Below, in pieces: positions 28,984-34,059 of a DNA stretch of 37,120 nucleotides. The DNA lies in the IMG/VR virus record IMGVR_UViG_3300046002_004981, positions 1-37,120 of that record; one strand, given 5' to 3'. The stretch comes from a virus. The position numbers were made by a program, and so were the translations under genes. The notes beneath the pieces are model-generated. The model worked only from the letters and a program-made list of their open reading frames with translations, did not search any database and was not told where the DNA came from. Each line of letters opens with the position of its first letter. Position 1 is the stretch's first letter.

Positions 28984-29036
28984 CGTAGTGTTAAGAAAAG
29001 CCTCGAAATCTTTGGTCGGATGCGAGGCTTTTTTTT
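28984..29036 (+). ncRNA. Candidate short antisense RNA with terminator (lambda oop-like position)
   Basis: AAAAGCCTCG (28996-29005) pairs perfectly with 29023-29032 around a 17-nt loop and is followed by eight Ts on the plus strand. Together with the promoter at 28950-28977 this would make an RNA of about 53 nt, complementary to the primase mRNA leader. In lambda, the oop RNA lies between cII and O on the strand opposite to PR; here it lies between the CII-position gene and the primase. On the minus strand the same hairpin has a weaker T run and could attenuate the early operon. Confidence 0.5.
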
Positions 29037-29070
29037 GTTTAAAATTCGCTAGACTATATTTTATTAATTA

Positions 29071-29259
29071 CTACATTAAATCTTCATGGCGTTCCCTAGT
29101 ATCTGAACACCTTTGTTTTCTGAGAAAATTATCACCAAGCTGGAGCAGTGCTAGACGTAAGGTCGCAGACTTGGATAACCCCATCTGCCCAGCTAATTCA
29201 CGCAACATATAAAATTCGGCAGAGTTGAGTAACGTTTCTTCTTTAAAGTCTCGTGCCAT
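29071..29259 (-). CDS. Small ribbon-helix-helix-like regulator in the CII position
   Basis: A 62-aa product whose core, SAEFYMLRELAGQMGLSKSATLRLALLQLG, fits a strand followed by two helices with a GLSKSAT turn, as in Arc/CopG-type proteins. It abuts the Cro-like gene (stop, then ATG with no gap) and precedes the oop-like RNA and primase. It would be co-transcribed with cro from the leftward promoter. An early regulator is likely; CII function itself is not shown. Confidence 0.6.
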   Translation of the reverse strand: MARDFKEETLLNSAEFYMLRELAGQMGLSKSATLRLALLQLGDNFLRKQRCSDTRERHEDLM

Positions 29260-29454
29260 TTATTTACCAAATATGTCGGGGCGGATTTCTTCGCGGGGTA
29301 TGCCGGTTAGTTTTGATATTTCACTCGCTCTTTTAGGAGGTATCTTTGCTTTTCCTCCAAGCCACTCAGATACAACTGGCTGGCTGACACCAATAGCGCA
29401 ACTAAGATCAGTTTGATTCTTGAAGTGAGTGCTTATTCTTTCTAAAACGTCCAT
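29260..29454 (-). CDS. Cro-like / YdaS-type HTH repressor
   Basis: A 64-aa helix-turn-helix protein: FKNQTDLSCAIGVSQPVVSEW, then LGGKAKIPPKRASEISKLTGIPREEIRPDIFG. The PPKRASEI...PREEIRPDIF end is typical of Cro/YdaS-type small repressors. It is divergent from the CI-like gene and is the first gene of the leftward early promoter at 29486-29513. It probably competes for the shared palindromic operators and favours lytic growth. Confidence 0.82.
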   Translation of the reverse strand: MDVLERISTHFKNQTDLSCAIGVSQPVVSEWLGGKAKIPPKRASEISKLTGIPREEIRPDIFGK

Positions 29455-29485
29455 CTAATTTCCGAGGCGTAAAATGTTAAATTCG

Positions 29486-29513
29486 ATTATAGGCTATTCC
29501 TATAAAAAATCAA
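29486..29513 (-). promoter_or_regulatory. Leftward early promoter (PR-like)
   Basis: On the minus strand TTGATT (29513-29508), a 16-bp spacer and TATAAT (29491-29486). The box sequences and spacing equal those of the rightward promoter at 31125-31152, and both are overlapped by the same palindrome. It drives the Cro-like gene and replication genes. Confidence 0.82.
29487..29505. promoter_or_regulatory. Repressor operator, switch region
   Basis: A perfect 19-bp palindrome: TTATAGG-N5-CCTATAA. It covers the -10 and spacer of the leftward promoter. A second, weak site with only one good half (29511-29517) is centred 24 bp away, over the -35. The plus-strand TATAAA (29501-29506) may be the -10 of the repressor's own promoter, so occupancy would control both genes. 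Confidence 0.8.
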
Positions 29514-29551
29514 TAGGTGATTTCTGTTTTGAAAATATAGAAAATGACTAT

Positions 29552-30241
29552 ATGAATACAAACATGAAATATCCTGATTTTGCTAGACGCCTAAGCCAGG
29601 CATGGAAGGAATGTGAAGAAGCGCCTGAAAAGCAAACACCACTTGCTAAATGGCTTGGCTTCTCACAACCAACTGTTAATGATTGGCTAAATGGTAAGGG
29701 CTTGCCGTCGCTTGATACAGCAATAAGACTGGCTATAAAGTTTAATGTTTGTGCTGAATGGCTAGTGACAGGGCGTGGACCAAAATATCCTGGTGAAGAA
29801 GTAAGCCTACAACACTATATAAACGTCGCTGACTTAACTGATGATCAGCGTGCATTAATTAATCAAATGGTGGCGCAATTTACACCCAAAATAACTGAAA
29901 ATAACCCAAATAAAACCTTGACAACCCCAATTGAAAATGTGGGGGGGGGGGGGGTAAACCTGCCAGTCCAACAGCCGCAAGCCCACGATAGACGCGTAAG
30001 CGACCATGACAGCCGGTTAATGCTAAAAGAAATGGCTATCGAGCAGGAACGCTGTGTAATGGAACGTCATCAAGAGGCTTTAATGATTAATGAGCGCTAC
30101 ATTGGTTTGATAAAAGAGAGCTGTAAAAATAATGCCTGCTACTGCGAGCCTCCATGCAAAGATGCCAACGATCACTCACGGACGATGAGTTTTAAGAGTC
30201 TTTTAAGCAGTGCGCAGAATGATAGAAATAAAGAGAGTTGA
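29552..30241 (+). CDS. CI-like repressor with a poly-G tract between its domains
   Basis: A 229-aa product from ATG 29552 (MNTNMKYPDFARRLSQ); ATG 29564 is also possible. ATG 29474 is excluded because it precedes the likely repressor promoter and lies upstream of the operator. The N-terminal HTH domain has TPLAKWLGFSQPTVNDWLNG, then LAIKFNVCAEWLVTGRGP, the form of phage lambdoid repressors. The C-terminal half is charged and helical with a cysteine group (CKNNACYCEPPC) and lacks the S24 peptidase motifs, so RecA-driven self-cleavage is not evident. Between the halves lie 14 Gs (29941-29954). One G fewer makes an immediate TAA, and one more gives a stop after about 11 codons. Confidence 0.82.
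   Translation: MNTNMKYPDFARRLSQAWKECEEAPEKQTPLAKWLGFSQPTVNDWLNGKGLPSLDTAIRLAIKFNVCAEWLVTGRGPKYPGEEVSLQHYINVADLTDDQRALINQMVAQFTPKITENNPNKTLTTPIENVGGGGVNLPVQQPQAHDRRVSDHDSRLMLKEMAIEQERCVMERHQEALMINERYIGLIKESCKNNACYCEPPCKDANDHSRTMSFKSLLSSAQNDRNKES
29941..29954 (+). repeat. Poly-G(14) homopolymer inside the repressor gene
   Basis: Fourteen consecutive Gs encode the end of a Val codon, four Gly codons and the start of the next Val. The length is 3n+2, so the full frame is open only at 11, 14, 17 and so on. At 13 the next codon is TAA. Such tracts slip readily during replication and are also prone to sequencing error. Confidence 0.9.
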
Positions 30242-30267
30242 TGGCAGGATTGGCGTTATACTATATA
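30238..30267 (+). promoter_or_regulatory. Possible promoter for the two-gene membrane module
   Basis: TTGATG at 30238-30243, an 18-bp spacer and TATATA at 30262-30267, immediately after the repressor stop. It would allow expression in the lysogen. The match is modest. Confidence 0.35.
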
Positions 30268-30303
30268 TACAAGAGCTGATTAACAGCCGTAGTCGGGGAA
30301 AAT

Positions 30304-30486
30304 ATGAAACATAATTTTGTTAAGAATTTGATAGATGGAGCCAAGTCTGTTTTAGTTATTTTTTATAGCGATGACTATCAGTACCCAGATAAAAAAGGAT
30401 TTTCAAAAGATATTGGAAAAATATCAGGCGATTTCAAAACCCTTGGCAGGGATATGAGGCGATCTATTAATAAATATCATGGGTAG
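30304..30486 (+). CDS. 60-aa partner protein of the DUF2335 module
   Basis: A short protein: MKHNFVKNLIDGAKSVLVIF, then PDKKGFSKDIGKISGDFKTLGRDMRRSINKYHG. The pattern GF-x-KD-x-x-x-ISGDF-x-x-x-G-x-DMRR is shared by small proteins encoded directly before DUF2335 genes in other phages and genomes. It overlaps its partner by 8 nt. GGGGAAAAT precedes ATG 30304. Expression from the repressor side suggests a role in lysogeny, such as exclusion of other phages, but this is inference. Confidence 0.68.
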   Translation: MKHNFVKNLIDGAKSVLVIFYSDDYQYPDKKGFSKDIGKISGDFKTLGRDMRRSINKYHG

Positions 30487-30856
30487 ATCAACCACCGCCA
30501 AAGTTAGCCGAAGAAATGGCGACTTAACTCTACAACAACATGATTCAGATAGTCCTATCCTTCCAGTTGCCCAGCTTGAACAGCTTAGTATTTTTAAGCC
30601 AGACGCAGTTGATTGGGTAATTCAACAAACACAAATAGAAGCAGAGTACCGAAGAAAAGAAACATTAAGGCTAAACTCTTTTGTTTTAATTGAAAGAATA
30701 ATAGGCCAAGTATGCGCTTTAATTATCGGGATTACTGGTATTATCAGCGGTTCTTATGTAGCCTTAAATGGACAGCCTGGCGCTGGTGGAACAATAGCAA
30801 CAGTAGCATTAACTGGATTGGCAGTAGTTTTTTTAACAGGCAGGACAAAAAAATAA
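30479..30856 (+). CDS. DUF2335-type two-span membrane protein
   Basis: A 125-aa protein. The N-terminal cytoplasmic part has LPVAQLEQLSIFKPDAVDWVIQ, then AEYRRKETLR, the family pattern before the membrane. Two spans follow at about 72-93 (RIIGQVCALIIGITGIISGS) and 103-121 (TIATVALTGLAVVFLTG). This matches DUF2335, a predicted membrane family of unknown function. It is co-translated with the 60-aa protein, lies on the repressor transcript side and is closed by terminators. A superinfection-exclusion or anti-phage role is plausible but unproved. Confidence 0.72.
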   Translation: MGRSTTAKVSRRNGDLTLQQHDSDSPILPVAQLEQLSIFKPDAVDWVIQQTQIEAEYRRKETLRLNSFVLIERIIGQVCALIIGITGIISGSYVALNGQPGAGGTIATVALTGLAVVFLTGRTKK

Positions 30857-31015
30857 TATAATTAATATGTCCCCGCTCTGCTCAGGTATCGGGCTTAAGT
30901 CCTCTTTTGAGGCCGTCATACATAGGAGATTGCAATCCGGTATGATGTCAAATTGAGGCCTTGTATATTAATTTATGCGAGGCCTTTTGCTTTTGTACCA
31001 CCCAAATCGCCCACC

Positions 31016-31039
31016 AAACCGCTTAACTGCGGTTTTTTT
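31016..31039 (+). terminator. Intrinsic terminator after the repressor-DUF2335 unit
   Basis: AAACCGC (31016-31022) pairs with GCGGTTT (31029-31035) around TTAACT and continues into seven Ts on the plus strand. In 30857-31015 there is no gene. That stretch holds a CATAC/GTATG hairpin (near 30917-30945) and two GAGGCC boxes followed by TTTTG (30955-30986), a possible earlier weak terminator. Confidence 0.8.
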
Positions 31040-31108
31040 GTGCCTGTCGAAAAATAAATAACACGCTTAATCAAACACATAGGGTGTTGCGTGGGCTTTT
31101 GTTTGAAA

Positions 31109-31151
31109 ATATAGGAATTGCCTATTGATTAATTATAGGTAAAGCCTATAA
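31109..31151. promoter_or_regulatory. Operator pair at the rightward early promoter
   Basis: Two copies of the repressor palindrome are centred 24 bp apart. 31133-31151 is a perfect TTATAGG-N5-CCTATAA, and 31109-31127 (ATATAGG-N5-CCTATTG) is weaker. The perfect copy lies over the spacer and -10 of the promoter and the weak one touches the -35, as at 29487-29517. One repressor can thus shut both early operons. Confidence 0.82.
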
Positions 31152-31152
31152 T
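31125..31152 (+). promoter_or_regulatory. Rightward early promoter (PL-like twin)
   Basis: TTGATT (31125-31130), a 16-bp spacer, TATAAT (31147-31152). The sequence CCTATTGATT, the spacer length and the operator position match the leftward promoter. It drives the recombination genes and, through the joint, the integrase operon. Confidence 0.82.
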
Positions 31153-31242
31153 ATCCCTCAACACAGCAACAAACGGAAGATTCCCGTCGAAGAATCGCAG
31201 GACGTCGATGAGACACAGACCCTAGCAGCACAGCTCTTTTTT

Positions 31243-31315
31243 TTATAAGACTAAGCATTTTCAGGTTATCGGGGGCTGCCTGATCGTGTTTAGTCTTATA
31301 ACCTTGAAGGGTTAT
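31243..31315 (+). promoter_or_regulatory. Early leader RNA: 12-bp stem with competing hairpin
   Basis: From about 31158 to 31472 no gene is seen; it is a leader. TTATAAGACTAA (31243-31254) pairs perfectly with 31290-31301. Its loop holds a TCAGG/CCTGA hairpin (31261-31265 with 31279-31283). The alternative stem ATAACC/GGTTAT (31298-31303 with 31310-31315) uses the last bases of the long stem, so the two exclude each other. This could switch transcription or serve as an RNA antiterminator. The function is inferred. Confidence 0.5.
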
Positions 31316-31340
31316 CTCCTCGCCATCTGGCACATTGAAA

Positions 31341-31365
31341 CCCTCACTTCGGTGGGGGACTTTTT
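31341..31365 (+). terminator. UUCG-capped attenuator in the early leader
   Basis: CCCTCAC (31341-31347), TTCG loop, GTGGGGG (31352-31358), then ACTTTTT. A stable 7-bp stem (one T-G pair) with a UUCG tetraloop and a T run, 107 nt before the first gene. It implies that transcription must pass or override an early terminator. Confidence 0.68.
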
Positions 31366-31380
31366 GGAGACTTATTACAA

Positions 31381-31438
31381 CTATCTACTCACTCTTAGCT
31401 TAGAGACGCGCACTGGCGGAGTAGATAGCTTTAATAAA
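31381..31438 (+). promoter_or_regulatory. Long-range 10-bp stem just before the first early gene
   Basis: CTATCTACTC (31381-31390) pairs perfectly with GAGTAGATAG (31429-31438). Inside lies a CTCT/AGAG hairpin at 31393-31406 and a GC-rich part, so a branched structure is possible. No T run follows. It ends 34 nt before ATG 31473 and may affect translation or antitermination. Confidence 0.55.
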
Positions 31439-31472
31439 ACGCAGTAAACAATAATAATATTTGGAGAAAACA

Positions 31473-31676
31473 ATGAACACAAAATTATCAAAACTTATCA
31501 CCATCGCCATCGTTTTTATCTTAGGTGCGACTGTCGATCATGTCTACAGCTCAGAAGCTTACACCAAGCTGTTTATCACTCGTAGCGGCACATTTGTCAT
31601 TAAGAACAACCGAATCTATGAATTGGCTGAAATCGAGTCAACATATACACCTATCGACAAGGGGTTAATGAAATGA
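31473..31676 (+). CDS. 67-aa exported or single-span protein, first gene of the right operon
   Basis: Starts MNTKLSKLITIAIVFILGATV: a short basic head and one hydrophobic segment (about 6-22), then a periplasmic-type tail (RSGTFVIKNNRIYELAEIES). ATG 31473 follows TTGGAG with 7 nt. The upstream TTG in frame is ignored. It ends in an ATGA overlap with the next gene. The function is unknown. First-in-operon membrane proteins often act on the host early. Confidence 0.6.
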   Translation: MNTKLSKLITIAIVFILGATVDHVYSSEAYTKLFITRSGTFVIKNNRIYELAEIESTYTPIDKGLMK

Positions 31677-31903
31677 GAAATCTAATCATGAAAGATCAAG
31701 CTAAACGCCAACGTGAACTTGATGAACACGACATGCACTGGCAGGAAGAAGAAGCCAGGATTACACGCGGAAAGATTGCTTTCGCCTGTCTGCTAACGAT
31801 GGTGTTAATCGCGTTGTTAGCGGTTTATGTGCCGGTTGAAGCGGCTACTTCTTGGCAGTCAGTTTCGGATCAATCGCTAGTTGATATGTGGGGTGGGGAA
31901 TGA
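31673..31903 (+). CDS. 76-aa membrane protein with charged N-terminal helix
   Basis: An acidic and basic helix (KDQAKRQRELDEHDMHWQEE) precedes one membrane span at about 35-56 (IAFACLLTMVLIALLAVYVPV) and a short outside tail. ATG 31673 overlaps the upstream stop and its stop overlaps the next ATG (ATGA). No family is recognised. Confidence 0.6.
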   Translation: MRNLIMKDQAKRQRELDEHDMHWQEEEARITRGKIAFACLLTMVLIALLAVYVPVEAATSWQSVSDQSLVDMWGGE

Positions 31904-32103
31904 ACTTAGATGTAATCTTAGATGGCATCGCCTTTAATGTCGATTTCGACTACCAACCGAAAGAAATGGAAACGATGTATCAGCCAGGCTGCAATGAATC
32001 AATAGACGTCACTGGCGTATCAATGCAAGGCATTGAAGTAGGGGAAATTATCAACCCTTACTGGATAGATAGAATTTCTGAAAACTTAATGGAGATGTGC
32101 TAA
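31900..32103 (+). CDS. 67-aa conserved small phage protein
   Basis: Starts MNLDVILDGIAFNVDFDYQP, a beta-hairpin-like beginning. It continues with MYQPGCNESIDVTGVSMQGIE, then INPYWIDRISENLMEMC. Proteins of this pattern are common in phage early regions and lack a known role. ATG 31900 follows GGGTGGGGA and overlaps the upstream stop. Confidence 0.65.
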   Translation: MNLDVILDGIAFNVDFDYQPKEMETMYQPGCNESIDVTGVSMQGIEVGEIINPYWIDRISENLMEMC

Positions 32104-32285
32104 TGAGATTCGACGTTGATATGACCGTTAACGGCATGATTCTTTCGATAACAAACATCTTTGCATCATCAAAAGAAGATGCGATTGAGAAAGCTAAAAA
32201 AGACGCTTTGCATATGGGTTATGCAATTACTACAAAAATTAAAGTGAGGAAGAAACGTGAACACCACGATCAAGTTACTTGTTAA
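32103..32285 (+). CDS. 60-aa small phage protein
   Basis: Starts MRFDVDMTVNGMILSITNIF, then a helix FASSKEDAIEKAKKDALHMG and a basic end (IKVRKKREHH). The strand-helix layout and the basic tail could bind nucleic acid. The start shares a base with the upstream stop (TAATG). It overlaps the next small gene by 29 nt. The function is unknown. Confidence 0.58.
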   Translation: MRFDVDMTVNGMILSITNIFASSKEDAIEKAKKDALHMGYAITTKIKVRKKREHHDQVTC

Positions 32286-32427
32286 ACGGGTTAGATACCT
32301 TGAGGGCGTGATTGATTGCCAAAAAGGTATTTATCCACAGCGTACTACTCGTTATTACTTAGCGGGATATTCCGAGCAATACGCAAAAGATCAGATTTTA
32401 AACGAATTAACTGAACCAGCATTCTAA
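32257..32427 (+). CDS. 56-aa small phage protein (GTG start)
   Basis: GTG 32257 lies 7 nt after GAGGA. The product, MNTTIKLLVKRVRYLEGVID, then PQRTTRYYLAGYSEQYAKDQILNEL, is basic and helical. It overlaps the previous gene in another frame, and its stop lies 38 nt before the recombinase gene. The good ribosome site argues that it is translated. The function is unknown. Confidence 0.55.
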   Translation: MNTTIKLLVKRVRYLEGVIDCQKGIYPQRTTRYYLAGYSEQYAKDQILNELTEPAF

Positions 32428-32465
32428 AACGAAAGCGAAGAAAAAACAATTCTAAGGAGTTAAGC

Positions 32466-33338
32466 ATGTCATTTACCTTTCAAAAAGCAGAACGAAAAAA
32501 ATCAAGGTTACGCCTTGGACTGACCGGCCCAAGTGGTAGCGGTAAGACCTACGGAGCCTTACAAATAGCCAGCGGTATTGGTGGCAAGATTGCTGTTATT
32601 GATACCGAAAAAGGCTCAGCTTCATTATATTCCACAATGGCTGAATTTGATGTATTAGAACTGTCAGCACCCTATACGCCGGAACGCTTCATAGAAGCCA
32701 TTAACGCGGCTGAAAATGCGGGTTATGACATTCTGATTATAGATTCAATCACCCATGAATGGAATGGCTCTGGTGGCTGTCTTGAATTAAACGACCAGAT
32801 CGCCCAGTCAAAATATCGCGGTAATACCTGGAGCGCTTGGAACGAAACCACCACACGGCATCGCGCGTTTTTAGACCGCATGATGCAATCAAAGATGCAC
32901 GTTATTGTAACTGTTCGCAGTAAAACCGAAACGGCCCAGCAAGAAAGTATTACCGGTAAAAAGTCGGTGGTTAAGTTAGGCATGAAGGCTGAACAACGCG
33001 ACGGGGTTGAGTATGAATTAACTACTGTTCTTGACATCATCCACGATGGACATTATGCGGTTGCCAGTAAAGACCGGACCGGCTTGTTTGTAGACAAAGA
33101 CCCGAAAGCGATTAGCGTAGAAACCGGCAAGTTATTACTGGCTTGGTTAGATAGTGGTATCGAACCAGAAAAAGAAGAAGTAGAAGCAACGCCCGACTTT
33201 TTATCTATGTTGCAAGCGTGTACATCAATGCTTGAATTAGGTACTTGTTGGCAATTAATCCCCAATGAATTGAAAAAAACCTACGAACAAACCAAAAACG
33301 AACAAAAACAACTTTTAACAACTAAGGAAACTATCTAA
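32466..33338 (+). CDS. Sak4-like RecA-fold recombinase / phage nucleotide-binding protein
   Basis: A 290-aa ATPase of the AAA_24 / Sak4 type. Walker A is GPSGSGKT (21-28). VIDTEKGSASLY (44-55) and Walker B ILIIDSITHEW (89-99) follow, then VIVTVRSKTE. Sak4 proteins anneal single strands and work with a partner SSB, which here is the next gene (one-base overlap). It would promote phage recombination and repair of replication forks. The C-terminus (about 245-290) is a variable helical tail. AGGAG lies 7 nt before ATG 32466. Confidence 0.85.
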   Translation: MSFTFQKAERKKSRLRLGLTGPSGSGKTYGALQIASGIGGKIAVIDTEKGSASLYSTMAEFDVLELSAPYTPERFIEAINAAENAGYDILIIDSITHEWNGSGGCLELNDQIAQSKYRGNTWSAWNETTTRHRAFLDRMMQSKMHVIVTVRSKTETAQQESITGKKSVVKLGMKAEQRDGVEYELTTVLDIIHDGHYAVASKDRTGLFVDKDPKAISVETGKLLLAWLDSGIEPEKEEVEATPDFLSMLQACTSMLELGTCWQLIPNELKKTYEQTKNEQKQLLTTKETI

Positions 33339-33838
33339 TGGCTAATTTATCAGCACTATTCGGCAACAAAGCATTTAACCCGATGGACGTGGAAGAACTG
33401 GAAGTCGGTTTTGAACCCGTACCCAAAGGCATTTACTCGATCATCATCACTGACTCTGAGTTAGCGCCCAACAAAGCAGGAACGGGAACCAACTTAACCT
33501 TAAAGTTGATTATTCAAGACGGTAAAGCAAAAGGCCGTACCCTGTTTGACAATCTTTGTGTTGTCCATAAAAACGAGATTGCCCAACGTATTGCCCAAAC
33601 TCGTATGAAACAGATCTGCACCGCGTTGCATATTGGGGAAGTTAAAGACACTTCACAATTTCACGACAAACTGATGAAGGTTAGCGTTGATGTTGAGTTA
33701 GACGAGTACGGTACGAATAAACGTAATGATGGTGTCAAAGTCTATCGAAATGCCATTAAAGCCTATGAAGGCTCTGCTAATAAGCAAGCTTTAGCGGCTG
33801 TGGGTATTGAAGAACTAGAAGAAGATATGCCTTTCTGA
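33338..33838 (+). CDS. DUF669-type single-stranded-DNA-binding protein
   Basis: A 166-aa protein with a beta-barrel-like core (GFEPVPKGIYSIIITDSEL, then GTGTNLTLKLIIQDGKAKGRTLFDNLCV). It carries an acidic tail ending EELEEDMPF, the tip by which SSB proteins dock partner enzymes. The family DUF669 regularly accompanies Sak4-like genes. It probably coats ssDNA and loads the recombinase or the RadD-like helicase. It abuts or overlaps both neighbours. Confidence 0.83.
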   Translation: MANLSALFGNKAFNPMDVEELEVGFEPVPKGIYSIIITDSELAPNKAGTGTNLTLKLIIQDGKAKGRTLFDNLCVVHKNEIAQRIAQTRMKQICTALHIGEVKDTSQFHDKLMKVSVDVELDEYGTNKRNDGVKVYRNAIKAYEGSANKQALAAVGIEELEEDMPF

Positions 33839-34059
33839 TGGACCAAGAGCGACGAATATTTTTAGCTGTTCAAACGTATGTTGACGGACGTAAGGTTATC
33901 AGGCGTTATTCGCCTGATAGTCCACTTGAGAATAAGCATTTTCAAGAGCAAACCAACGAAGCAAAAGAATGGTTAAGAAAAGCGGATTGGCCTCTATGGA
34001 CAGATAGATTTTATATACCCGATAGCGAACCTTTTGAGATTGATTATGTATCAACTTAG
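33838..34059 (+). CDS. 73-aa protein between SSB-like and helicase genes
   Basis: A charged single-domain protein: MDQERRIFLAVQTYVDGRKV, then YSPDSPLENKHFQEQ and PLWTDRFYIPDSEPFEI. The start shares a base with the DUF669 stop (TGATG) and the 3' end overlaps the helicase gene. Position in the recombination block suggests an accessory factor. No family is recognised. Confidence 0.6.
   Translation: MDQERRIFLAVQTYVDGRKVIRRYSPDSPLENKHFQEQTNEAKEWLRKADWPLWTDRFYIPDSEPFEIDYVST

Noticed and set aside
29474-29551. Longer N-terminus for the repressor from ATG 29474
   Set aside because: This start lies upstream of the operator and of the likely -10 (29501-29506), so it would not be on the repressor transcript. 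ATG 29552 or 29564 fits better.
30955-30986. GAGGCC boxes followed by TTTTG as the main terminator of the repressor unit
   Set aside because: The AGGCCT stem is short with an 18-nt loop and the T run is broken. The hairpin at 31016-31039 is much stronger, so this is noted only as a possible weak site.
31133-31333. 66-aa minus-strand frame in the early leader
   Set aside because: It is antisense to the structured leader and the operator, has no ribosome site and no recognisable fold.
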